A stretch of DNA of 5,741 nt from Lachnospiraceae bacterium (lineage in GTDB: Bacteria > Bacillota_A > Clostridia > Lachnospirales > Lachnospiraceae), in contig JAGCZE010000384.1 of NCBI GenBank assembly GCA_017960415.1, positions 1 through 5,741 of the forward strand, given 5' to 3'. Within the stretch, counting starts at the first letter, position 1, and each line of letters begins with the position of its first letter. Under the pieces are notes generated by a model that saw only the letters and a list, made by a program, of their open reading frames with translations, was not told the origin of the DNA and did not search any database. Position numbers and translations under genes: made by a program. Shown piece by piece: positions 1-5,659 of the stretch.

Positions 1-1
1 T

Positions 2-328
2 GATATGAGCGATATGCTCAAGAATATGGGCATGAAGAAGGCCTTTGACAAAAATGCGGATTTCTTCGATATGATCGACCCCTCAACCCTCAATCCCGAG
101 CTTCTGCTCTACATCGGCAGCGTGATCCAGAAGACGCATATCGAGCTTGACGAGAACGGTACAAAGGCAGCAGCGGTAACGATCATCGACTTTAAGGCTA
201 CTACGACCTCGGTTCAGGAGCCCAAAGTCAGAAAGAAAGTCGTTCTGGACAGACCCTTTGCATTTGCGATCATGGATACCGAAACCGGTACTCCGGTATT
301 CGCAGGTGTCGTAAATACTGTAAAGTGA
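2..328 (+). CDS. Serpin-family serine protease inhibitor, C-terminal part (5' truncated by window edge)
   Basis: The frame is open to the left edge (a GAT codon precedes the first ATG at 5), so this is the end of a longer gene, not a 107-residue protein; serpins usually run about 370-430 residues. Numbering from the ATG at 5, residues 7-20 match the conserved 'MGM..AF...ADF' segment. Residues 36-50 match the strand leading into the hinge (IGSVIQKTHIELDE). The hinge E50-N51-G52-T53-K54-A55-A56-A57-V58-T59 fits the P17-P8 consensus of inhibitory serpins (small residues at P12-P9, Thr at P8). The C-terminus carries 'LDRPFAFAI' (81-89) and 'PVFAGVVN' (97-104), the serpin signature and last strand. 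Counting from G52 as P15 puts P1 near T66, but the loop before 'DRPF' is longer than in alpha-1-antitrypsin, so P1 is uncertain. Family members trap target proteases by loop insertion. Any signal peptide lies outside the window. Family call firm; target protease unknown. Confidence 0.93.
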   Translation, partial: DMSDMLKNMGMKKAFDKNADFFDMIDPSTLNPELLLYIGSVIQKTHIELDENGTKAAAVTIIDFKATTTSVQEPKVRKKVVLDRPFAFAIMDTETGTPVFAGVVNTVK

Positions 329-331
329 TAC

Positions 332-1078
332 TCAGATCGTCATCTCTTCTATGTGATAAACATATTTCAGGGTTCTGAGGGCCTCGATCAGCTCGGCGTG
401 TGTTTTGTATTTCTTGACATCTTCATTGCCGATGGAAATCGAGATCGTATATACACTCAGGCCGGAGCCGGCATATGCGGTATTATACTCGATATCGTCA
501 ATGCGCATTCCCAGCTTGCGGATCGTTGTGACAAAATCCTGAAGATACTTGCTCTCTGTCAGCTCAAGATGTATCTCGAAGTGATTGGAACGGTTTTTAA
601 GATATTTCTCAAATGTCGGAAAGATCGAAAGCGTGATATACAGCGCGACAAAAATGATCAGCGACGCGGTATAATATCCCGCACCTATTGTCAGACCCAG
701 CATTCCGCAGGTCCACATTGCGACTGAAGTCGTAAGGCCTTTGATCTGGCTGCGGGAGCTGACAAAAAGCGAATTGACGCATATGATCGAAAGCGCGATG
801 ATCGAAGCTGCCGATAGGAAGAAAATGTGAACCCCTGTTGTAATGAACAGAAAGCTGTCCAGGATCATCGCTATGGTACAGGACAGGGAAACCAGTACGA
901 AAGTCCTTAAACCGGCAGAATGACGCTTTGTGGCGCGTTCACAGCCTATTACAGCCGAGAGCAGTATCGTGATCACAAGTTTTAGGAGCACACCCGCCGT
1001 GCTCAGTTCAATGGACCATTTCCCGAGCGCATTTGCGATGGGATCGGTATTATTGATGATGATATCCAGAATAAACAT
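332..1078 (-). CDS. MgtC/SapB family membrane protein with C-terminal ACT-like cytosolic domain
   Basis: A 248-residue protein with about five hydrophobic segments (roughly 28-46, 58-80, 84-107, 117-131 and 134-154), then a soluble tail (167-248) whose predicted beta-alpha-beta-beta-alpha-beta order resembles the ACT-like domain of MgtC proteins. Family signatures are 'IGCER' (44-48) followed by 'SAGLRTFVLVSL' (54-65), and 'IKGLTTSVAMW' (112-122) followed by 'GLTIGAGYY' (128-136). The glycine-rich SGIGFLGAG-type stretch usual before the second signature is replaced by a Ser/Ile-rich stretch (about 89-103), so this is a divergent member. MgtC-type proteins are linked to growth at low magnesium and to virulence in some pathogens; the biochemical activity is not settled. 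The ATG at 1078 is the only plausible start: the frame upstream has no ATG, GTG or TTG before a stop. No strong Shine-Dalgarno is visible; a stem-loop lies just upstream instead. It lies 97 bp downstream of the antiporter on the same strand and may be co-transcribed with it. Its stop is three bases from the serpin stop. Confidence 0.88.
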   Translation of the reverse strand: MFILDIIINNTDPIANALGKWSIELSTAGVLLKLVITILLSAVIGCERATKRHSAGLRTFVLVSLSCTIAMILDSFLFITTGVHIFFLSAASIIALSIICVNSLFVSSRSQIKGLTTSVAMWTCGMLGLTIGAGYYTASLIIFVALYITLSIFPTFEKYLKNRSNHFEIHLELTESKYLQDFVTTIRKLGMRIDDIEYNTAYAGSGLSVYTISISIGNEDVKKYKTHAELIEALRTLKYVYHIEEMTI

Positions 1079-1088
1079 ATCTGACCGG

Positions 1089-1111
1089 CCCGGTATCTCA
1101 TGGATATCGGG
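1089..1111. repeat. Stem-loop upstream of the mgtC-like gene (copy 1 of a shared palindrome)
   Basis: CCCGGTATC (1089-1097) pairs with GATATCGGG (1103-1111) across a 5-base loop. Read as plus-strand RNA the stem has 9 pairs including one G-U; read as minus-strand RNA it has one A-C mismatch. It occupies about 11-33 bases upstream of the mgtC ATG, where a ribosome binding site would be expected. It shares CCGGTATCTCA with a second copy near 2658. Neither strand shows a T-run right after the stem, so a classical terminator is unlikely. Confidence 0.5.
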
Positions 1112-1175
1112 CTTTACCCCTTTCTGTAGGAATGTTTTTCTTCAGTGAAATACAATCAGTCGGTCACTAAACATC

Positions 1176-2618
1176 TTATATGATAAATCGCCTTCGTCCG
1201 CCCCGTCTGATGGGCCCGTGATACTGCATGTAATTTTCCGCGGCTTCGGTAAATGCCTGTTCGTTCGGGTCGACTTCGTGCTCGGGTATCTCTTCCTGTA
1301 TCTTTGCGATACGCTCTATCAGCAGCTCAACGCTGGTTTTCTTATGTCCGGTCTCATCGGTTTCCGCAACTGTGACGATGTCTTCAAGCTTATCCGAAAA
1401 TGAATGTGACAGATGCAGGCCCAGTTTCGCACAGGCAGGACCGATCAGTTCGTACAGCACGCTGGATGAGAGGATTATGGTCTCAAGCGCGTTGCCGGTC
1501 TCTCCGCCCAGGGTTCTCGCTCCGAGTGCGGCAAGTCCTATTGCAACACCGGCCTGGGGTATCAGGGCAAGTCCGAGATAATAACGGATCTCTTTCGAGG
1601 AATGAACGGCGGCGCTTCCGGCAAAAGCACCGATATATTTGCCTATTATCCTGACAATGAAGTACAGGATGCCAATGACGAGAAGCGGTACATTGCCGAT
1701 GGCACCTTTTGATGTCAGTGCTCCGAGGTCGAAATTGATGCCCGATCTGACAAAGAACAGGAGCAATAGGGGCGGCGAAAAGTAATTCAGCTGGGCAAAC
1801 AGCCGCTCGTCATCGGTCGTATTGATATAGACGGTTCCGATAAACATGCAGCCGAGCAGCGGCGAGATATCGATCAGGGCGCACAGGCCGCAGAAGGTGA
1901 AGAGCACTGCGATGGAAATGATCAGACGGTTATCGGTCGAATGCTTGCCGATCATAGCCTTGAGGATCAGTCCGAACAAGGCACCGATCACGATAACCAG
2001 CAGGTTCTTGCCGATTGGGATCAAAATACTTGAGACTCCCGGGGCTTCGCCCGATATCGAGGCTGTAGCAACTGAGATCGCAATACTGTAGATCACAAGG
2101 CCCACAACATCATCCAGGGCAACGACCTGCAGAAGCGTATCGACATAATCTCCGTGAGCATGGGTCTGGCGTATGGTCATCATTGTCGACGCGGGAGCCG
2201 TTGCGGTCGCAAGTGCGGCGAGCACGATGGAAAAAGCAAGATCGAGCCGCAGGATAAAGTAAGTAAGGATAAATACAAGGATCGCCGCGTATAATGCTTC
2301 CGCTACCGTGATCACGACCACTTTCAGACCGTTTTTTTTCAGAACGCCGAAGCGGAAATATTCTCCGGTGCTGAAAGCAATAAATGCCAGCGCGATATCC
2401 GGCAGAAAAGCGGTACCACCGACAACATTGGGCGGTACAAGATTCAGGACATAAGGTCCGATCAGTATGCCTGTTACGATGTAGGCAGTAACATTCGGCA
2501 GCTTGAGCTTCTTGGTGATCCGCGTCATCAGATAACCTCCGAGCAGCATGAAGGCAACCGAGAGGATCACGACGGCAACACCGGAACTTATACCTAACGT
2601 TTCATACAGATTATTCAT
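1176..2618 (-). CDS. CPA2-type cation:proton antiporter (Na+/H+ or K+/H+ exchanger)
   Basis: A 480-residue polytopic protein with about 12-13 hydrophobic segments over residues 1-400 and a charged tail (about 405-480). Family landmarks: 'LPNVTAYIVTGILIGP' (40-55); 'TAPAS' (140-144), matching the unwound helix of the antiporter core; 'LDDVVGL' (168-174) with the Asp-Asp pair D169-D170; 'FVRSGINFDL' (289-298); 'RIIGKYIGAF' (323-332) with R323 and K327, likely matching the conserved basic residues of NapA-type transporters; and 'IPQAG' (353-357). In this superfamily an Asp-Asp pair in the ion-binding helix is associated with electrogenic exchange, and an Asn-Asp pair with electroneutral exchange. 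The ion is not determined by sequence. The tail is not a TrkA-N/RCK nucleotide-binding domain as in KefB/KefC; it has a helical acidic part (about 428-462) and ends in a basic RRGGRRR cluster. The ATG at 2618 is supported by AAGGAA eight bases upstream. The gene diverges from uxuA and precedes the mgtC-like gene. Confidence 0.92.
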   Translation of the reverse strand: MNNLYETLGISSGVAVVILSVAFMLLGGYLMTRITKKLKLPNVTAYIVTGILIGPYVLNLVPPNVVGGTAFLPDIALAFIAFSTGEYFRFGVLKKNGLKVVVITVAEALYAAILVFILTYFILRLDLAFSIVLAALATATAPASTMMTIRQTHAHGDYVDTLLQVVALDDVVGLVIYSIAISVATASISGEAPGVSSILIPIGKNLLVIVIGALFGLILKAMIGKHSTDNRLIISIAVLFTFCGLCALIDISPLLGCMFIGTVYINTTDDERLFAQLNYFSPPLLLLFFVRSGINFDLGALTSKGAIGNVPLLVIGILYFIVRIIGKYIGAFAGSAAVHSSKEIRYYLGLALIPQAGVAIGLAALGARTLGGETGNALETIILSSSVLYELIGPACAKLGLHLSHSFSDKLEDIVTVAETDETGHKKTSVELLIERIAKIQEEIPEHEVDPNEQAFTEAAENYMQYHGPIRRGGRRRFII

Positions 2619-2625
2619 AAAAGGA

Positions 2626-2631
2626 TTCCTT
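2626..2631 (-). promoter_or_regulatory. Ribosome binding site of the antiporter gene
   Basis: On the minus strand AAGGAA lies seven bases before the ATG at 2618, a normal Gram-positive spacing. It fixes the start codon and makes an upstream start unlikely. Confidence 0.8.
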
Positions 2632-2657
2632 TATTTAAATAAGCTTTACAATCAGGT

Positions 2658-2675
2658 CCGGTATCTCAATGATAC
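2658..2675. repeat. Palindrome on the antiporter promoter (copy 2 of the shared motif)
   Basis: GTATC (2661-2665) and GATAC (2671-2675) form a perfect inverted repeat around TCAAT. The segment CCGGTATCTCA (2658-2668) is identical to 1090-1100 upstream of the mgtC-like gene. It overlaps the candidate minus-strand -10 hexamer. Candidate operator; the regulator is not in the window. Confidence 0.45.
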
Positions 2676-2697
2676 TATTATTTTATACAAAAAGCAA
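2669..2697 (-). promoter_or_regulatory. Candidate promoter for the antiporter (and perhaps mgtC)
   Basis: On the minus strand TTGCTT (2692-2697) is followed after 17 bases by TATCAT (2669-2674), five of six matches to the -10 consensus, with a weak -35. The transcript would begin near 2662, about 44 bases before the ATG. The -10 overlaps the palindrome at 2661-2675, so a protein bound there could block initiation. This is the best minus-strand candidate in the divergent region but is not strong. Confidence 0.45.
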
Positions 2698-2744
2698 TTT
2701 TTACATAAAAAGTAGTACAAATTGGCTTCAAAACAGCAATTTTT
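2693..2744. repeat. Ten-base direct repeat in the divergent promoter region
   Basis: AGCAATTTTT occurs at 2693-2702 and 2735-2744, 42 bases apart, which is four turns of B-DNA. Both copies lie in similar AT-rich context (CAAAA before each). The first overlaps the candidate antiporter -35; the second ends just upstream of the uxuA -35. This could be paired regulator binding or simply AT-rich similarity. Confidence 0.4.
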
Positions 2745-2747
2745 TCA

Positions 2748-2776
2748 TTGGAATGGAAATATAATAGTGTTATAAT
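2748..2776 (+). promoter_or_regulatory. Sigma-70/SigA-type promoter for uxuA-uxuB
   Basis: TTGGAA (2748-2753) and a perfect TATAAT (2771-2776) are separated by 17 bases. The predicted transcript starts near 2783, giving a leader of about 80 bases before the uxuA ATG. A second perfect TATAAT at 2760-2765 has no matching -35. The -35 lies within a small palindrome CATTGGAATG (2746-2755), which could be a repressor contact. The spacing and hexamers are seen; activity is inferred. Confidence 0.8.
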
Positions 2777-2794
2777 CAATGCACGGAATCATTG

Positions 2795-2816
2795 GCGGAA
2801 AGAGCTGTTCTTCCGC
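2795..2816 (+). promoter_or_regulatory. Inverted repeat in the uxuA leader
   Basis: GCGGAA (2795-2800) and TTCCGC (2811-2816) form a perfect 6-bp inverted repeat around a 10-base loop, beginning about 12 bases after the predicted transcription start. It could be an operator for an unseen hexuronate regulator, or a 5' hairpin that stabilises the mRNA. No T-run follows, so it is not an intrinsic terminator. Structure seen; role inferred. Confidence 0.45.
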
Positions 2817-2848
2817 ACAGTAAAAAAGACCTAACGGATATTCTGATG

Positions 2849-2854
2849 AAAGGA
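2849..2854 (+). promoter_or_regulatory. Ribosome binding site that decides the uxuA start
   Basis: AAAGGA ends 9 bases before the ATG at 2864. It lies directly behind an in-frame ATG at 2846, which has no binding site of its own. This supports the shorter N-terminus beginning MEMTFRWYG. Confidence 0.8.
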
Positions 2855-2863
2855 AAAGCTGCT

Positions 2864-3937
2864 ATGGAAATGACATTCAGGTGGTACGGTTCGGCATTCG
2901 ATACCGTCAAATTGTGGCAGATACGCCAGATCCCCGGAGTGACCGGAGTGATCACAACACTTTATGATACTACACCCGGAGAGGTGTGGAAACCCGAGAA
3001 GATACGTGCGCTAAAGGAAGAGGTTGAGGCTGCGGGCCTTCATATTTCAGGAATTGAGAGCGTCAATGTGCATGATGCGATCAAGATCGGCTCTTCCGAC
3101 CGTGAACAGTATATCGACAATTATATCGAAACGCTTGAGAACCTCGGTAAGGAAGACATACATCTGGTATGCTACAATTTCATGCCCGTATTTGACTGGA
3201 CCAGAACAGAGCTGGCAAGGAAGCGTGCCGACGGATCGACGGTACTCGCATATACACAGGCTGCGGTTGACGCACTTGATCCCGAGAAGATGTTCGAATC
3301 AATAGCAGGCGATGCCAACGGTGCGATCCTTCCCGGCTGGGAGCCCGAGCGTATGGCAAGGGTAAAAGAGTTATTTGAGATGTATGCCGGTGTCGACAAT
3401 GAGAAGCTGTTTGACAATCTGGTTTATTTCCTGAAGAGGATCATGCCGGTTTGCAATAAATATGATATCAAGATGGCAATACATCCCGATGATCCGGCAT
3501 GGAGCGTATTCGGACTTCCGAGGATCATCATCAACAAGGAGAATATCCTGCGCCTGATGCATGCGGTTGACGACGTACACAACGGTGTGACCTTCTGCTC
3601 GGGCAGCTACGGGACCAATCTGGAGAATGATCTTCCGGATATGATCAGAGCGCTGAAAGGACGTATCCATTTTGCACATGTAAGAAACCTGAAATTCAAT
3701 TCTCCCGATGATTTCGAGGAGTCGGCTCACTTAAGCAGCGACGGAACATTTGATATGTATGAGATCATGAGAGCATTGTACGAGACAGGCTTTGAAGGTC
3801 CTATCCGTCCCGACCACGGACGCATGATCTGGGGAGAAGTTGCAATGCCCGGATACGGTCTGTATGACCGTGCACTCGGTGCGACATATCTGAACGGACT
3901 CTGGGAAGCGATCGACAAAGCAGCAAAGGCAAAATAA
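2864..3937 (+). CDS. uxuA: D-mannonate dehydratase
   Basis: EC 4.2.1.8, a cytosolic metal-dependent TIM-barrel enzyme converting D-mannonate to 2-keto-3-deoxy-D-gluconate in hexuronate degradation. The 357-residue product opens 'MEMTFRWYG', matching the N-terminus of UxuA proteins ('..RWYG..D.V.L..IRQ..GVTGVVT'). Expected metal and active-site positions are present: H207 in 'HPDDP' (207-211), C245 in 'FCSGS' (244-248), H272 in 'FAHVRN' (270-275), D317-H318 in 'RPDHGRMIWGE' (315-325), and Tyr331/Tyr334 in 'GYGLYDRALG' (330-339). By family knowledge the His/Cys/His/Asp set binds Mn2+ or Fe2+. Length suits the shorter Gram-positive type (E. coli is about 394). I chose the ATG at 2864, preceded by AAAGGA with a 9-base gap. 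The longer frame from a TTG at 2792 has no ribosome binding site and adds 24 residues without family similarity. First gene of a likely uxuA-uxuB operon, with its own promoter at 2748-2776. Confidence 0.96.
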   Translation: MEMTFRWYGSAFDTVKLWQIRQIPGVTGVITTLYDTTPGEVWKPEKIRALKEEVEAAGLHISGIESVNVHDAIKIGSSDREQYIDNYIETLENLGKEDIHLVCYNFMPVFDWTRTELARKRADGSTVLAYTQAAVDALDPEKMFESIAGDANGAILPGWEPERMARVKELFEMYAGVDNEKLFDNLVYFLKRIMPVCNKYDIKMAIHPDDPAWSVFGLPRIIINKENILRLMHAVDDVHNGVTFCSGSYGTNLENDLPDMIRALKGRIHFAHVRNLKFNSPDDFEESAHLSSDGTFDMYEIMRALYETGFEGPIRPDHGRMIWGEVAMPGYGLYDRALGATYLNGLWEAIDKAAKAK

Positions 3938-3952
3938 TTAAAACGAGATTGA

Positions 3953-3974
3953 ATTAAATTAAGATTAAATTAAC
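3953..3974 (+). repeat. AT-rich 11-base tandem repeat in the uxuA-uxuB gap
   Basis: ATTAAATTAA at 3953-3962 recurs at 3964-3973, giving an 11-base period. It lies directly before the uxuB translation start. Unstructured A/U-rich mRNA at this place can aid ribosome loading; no hairpin or terminator is seen in the gap, which supports co-transcription of the two genes. Confidence 0.6.
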
Positions 3975-3979
3975 ATATG

Positions 3980-3984
3980 AAAGG
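3980..3984 (+). promoter_or_regulatory. Ribosome binding site that decides the uxuB start
   Basis: AAAGG followed by 7 bases and the ATG at 3992. The upstream in-frame ATG at 3977 abuts this site and is preceded only by AT-rich sequence with no Shine-Dalgarno, so it is unlikely to be the main start. Both ATGs sit in a repeated CATATGAA (3974-3981 and 3989-3996). Confidence 0.78.
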
Positions 3985-3991
3985 TTTGCAT

Positions 3992-5644
3992 ATGAAGTTA
4001 GATTACAATTCACTGAGTGACAAGAAATTCTGGCAGGATGCCGATATCACACTGCCTGAGTTTGATGTTAGGGAAGCGGCAAAAAAGACTTTTGAGAAAC
4101 CGGTGTGGGTCCACTTCGGAGCCGGAAGCTTATTCAGGGCATTCCATGCGATCGTAATGCAGGATCTTATGAATAAAGGCTTATCAGAATCCGGTGTGAT
4201 CGCCGCGGAAACCTTTGACTATGAAATGGTGGACTTAAGCTATACCCCGTTTGATAATCTCGGTATACAGATTTCGCTGATGCCCGACGGCAAGCTTCAG
4301 AAGACTCTGATCGGATCGGTTGCGGGAGCCCTGAAATGCGATGGGGCATTTGCCGGTGATCAGGAAAAGCTTGAGAAGATATTTGAGAATCCTTCACTTC
4401 AGATGGTCACATTTACGATCACCGAAAAGGGATATGCCCTGAAGGATATGCATGGTGAGTATACAGGTCTGGCACAGAAAGATTTCGAGAACGGCCCCCT
4501 GGGATGCTCACATGCGATGAGCAAGGTGACCGCACTCCTGTACAAGCGCTTTAAAGCCGGTGCAGCGCCCATTGCCATGGTCAGCACCGACAATTGCTCA
4601 AGAAACGGCGAGAAGCTCAGAACCGCTGTTGTTACCGTAGCTCAGGAATGGGAGGTCAGAGGCTTCGTGACCAATGAGTTCCTCGCCTGGGTATCGGACG
4701 AAGAGAAGGTTTCATTCCCCTGGACCACCATCGACAAGATCACACCCAGACCCGCACAGAGTGTTGCCGACGAGCTGATCGGCGCGGGGCTCGAGGGAAT
4801 GGATATAAAGATCACAGGCAAAGGAGGATATACGGCTACATTTGTTAATGCGGAGAAGCCCCAGTATCTCGTGATCGAAGACAGATTCCCCAACGGCAGG
4901 CCGGAACTTGATAAAGCGGGTGTATATCTGACAGACAGGGATACCGTCAACAAGTTCGAACGCATGAAGGTATGCACGTGCCTGAATCCTCTCCATACAG
5001 CTCTGGCTGTTTACGGATGTCTGCTCGGGTATAAGAGCATCGCTTCCGAAATGACTTCACCCGAACTGAAAGCTCTTGTTGAGAAAATCGGTTATCAGGA
5101 GGGTATGTCTGTCGTGACCGATCCGGGTATCATCAAGCCGGAAGATTTTATCCGCGAAGTTATCGAGGAGCGTCTGCCCAATCCGTATATGCCCGACACC
5201 CCTCAGAGGATTGCCTGCGATACAAGCCAGAAAGTACCGATCAGATTCGGTGAAACACTGAAGGCATATGCCGAAGTCGATAGTAAAAACAATGTTGACA
5301 CAAACGATCACACCGCATCGTATGTTGCAAAATTAACATATGTCCCTCTTGCAATAGCCGGGTGGATCCGCTATATGACAGGGATTGACGACAATGGTGA
5401 GAAATTTGAATGCAGCAGTGATCCGATGCTTGCGGAATTACAGGAGATGATCTCGGGTGTCAGGTTCGGAGATCCCGACAGTGTTAATGAAGAAATGCTG
5501 AAGCCCATTCTTTCAAACAAGACATTGTTCGCGATCGATCTTCCCGGGATAGGACTGAGCGGAAAGATCACGGGTATGGTAAAGGAGATGCTCCGCGGCA
5601 AGGGAGCTGTACTTGATACACTGAAGAAATATACGAGAGCATAG
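3992..5644 (+). CDS. uxuB: Fructuronate reductase (mannitol dehydrogenase family), long Gram-positive type
   Basis: Probable D-fructuronate reductase (EC 1.1.1.57), which makes D-mannonate with NADH; its product is the substrate of the adjacent uxuA enzyme. About 550 residues from the chosen start. The N-terminal dinucleotide-binding motif is 'FGAGSLFRAFH' (42-52). Further long-chain polyol dehydrogenase landmarks are 'FTITEKGY' (141-148), 'STDNCSRNG' (198-206), 'FPWTTIDKITPRP' (242-254), and the catalytic segment from K326 through N332 to H335 in 'MKVCTCLNPLH'. A conserved stretch 'PNPYMPDTPQRI' spans 396-407. The ATG at 3992 has AAAGG seven bases upstream; the in-frame ATG at 3977 has no Shine-Dalgarno and overlaps that binding site. 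The 54-bp gap from uxuA shows no terminator, so co-transcription is likely. A related mannonate, tagaturonate or altronate oxidoreductase is the main alternative, but the uxuA neighbour favours UxuB. The Lys-to-Asn spacing is one residue longer than in the classical motif. Confidence 0.93.
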   Translation: MKLDYNSLSDKKFWQDADITLPEFDVREAAKKTFEKPVWVHFGAGSLFRAFHAIVMQDLMNKGLSESGVIAAETFDYEMVDLSYTPFDNLGIQISLMPDGKLQKTLIGSVAGALKCDGAFAGDQEKLEKIFENPSLQMVTFTITEKGYALKDMHGEYTGLAQKDFENGPLGCSHAMSKVTALLYKRFKAGAAPIAMVSTDNCSRNGEKLRTAVVTVAQEWEVRGFVTNEFLAWVSDEEKVSFPWTTIDKITPRPAQSVADELIGAGLEGMDIKITGKGGYTATFVNAEKPQYLVIEDRFPNGRPELDKAGVYLTDRDTVNKFERMKVCTCLNPLHTALAVYGCLLGYKSIASEMTSPELKALVEKIGYQEGMSVVTDPGIIKPEDFIREVIEERLPNPYMPDTPQRIACDTSQKVPIRFGETLKAYAEVDSKNNVDTNDHTASYVAKLTYVPLAIAGWIRYMTGIDDNGEKFECSSDPMLAELQEMISGVRFGDPDSVNEEMLKPILSNKTLFAIDLPGIGLSGKITGMVKEMLRGKGAVLDTLKKYTRA

Positions 5645-5659
5645 TGTGATACCCGGGAA

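Noticed and set aside
353..727. 124-residue plus-strand open frame
   Set aside because: It lies wholly antisense to the mgtC-like gene, shows no family resemblance and has no ribosome binding site; the minus-strand protein has clear family signatures.
1089..1111. Intrinsic terminator for the antiporter
   Set aside because: On the minus strand the stem carries a mismatch and no T-run follows; on the plus strand no gene ends nearby.
2792..2863. Upstream extension of uxuA from a TTG start
   Set aside because: No ribosome binding site precedes the TTG, it lies about nine bases after the predicted transcription start, and the added 24 residues lie ahead of the usual UxuA N-terminus (MEMTFRWYG).
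3371..3730. 119-residue minus-strand open frame within uxuA
   Set aside because: Shadow of a strongly conserved enzyme-coding region, with no recognisable domain.
3977..3991. Upstream ATG of uxuB
   Set aside because: No Shine-Dalgarno before it; it overlaps the AAAGG that serves the ATG at 3992.
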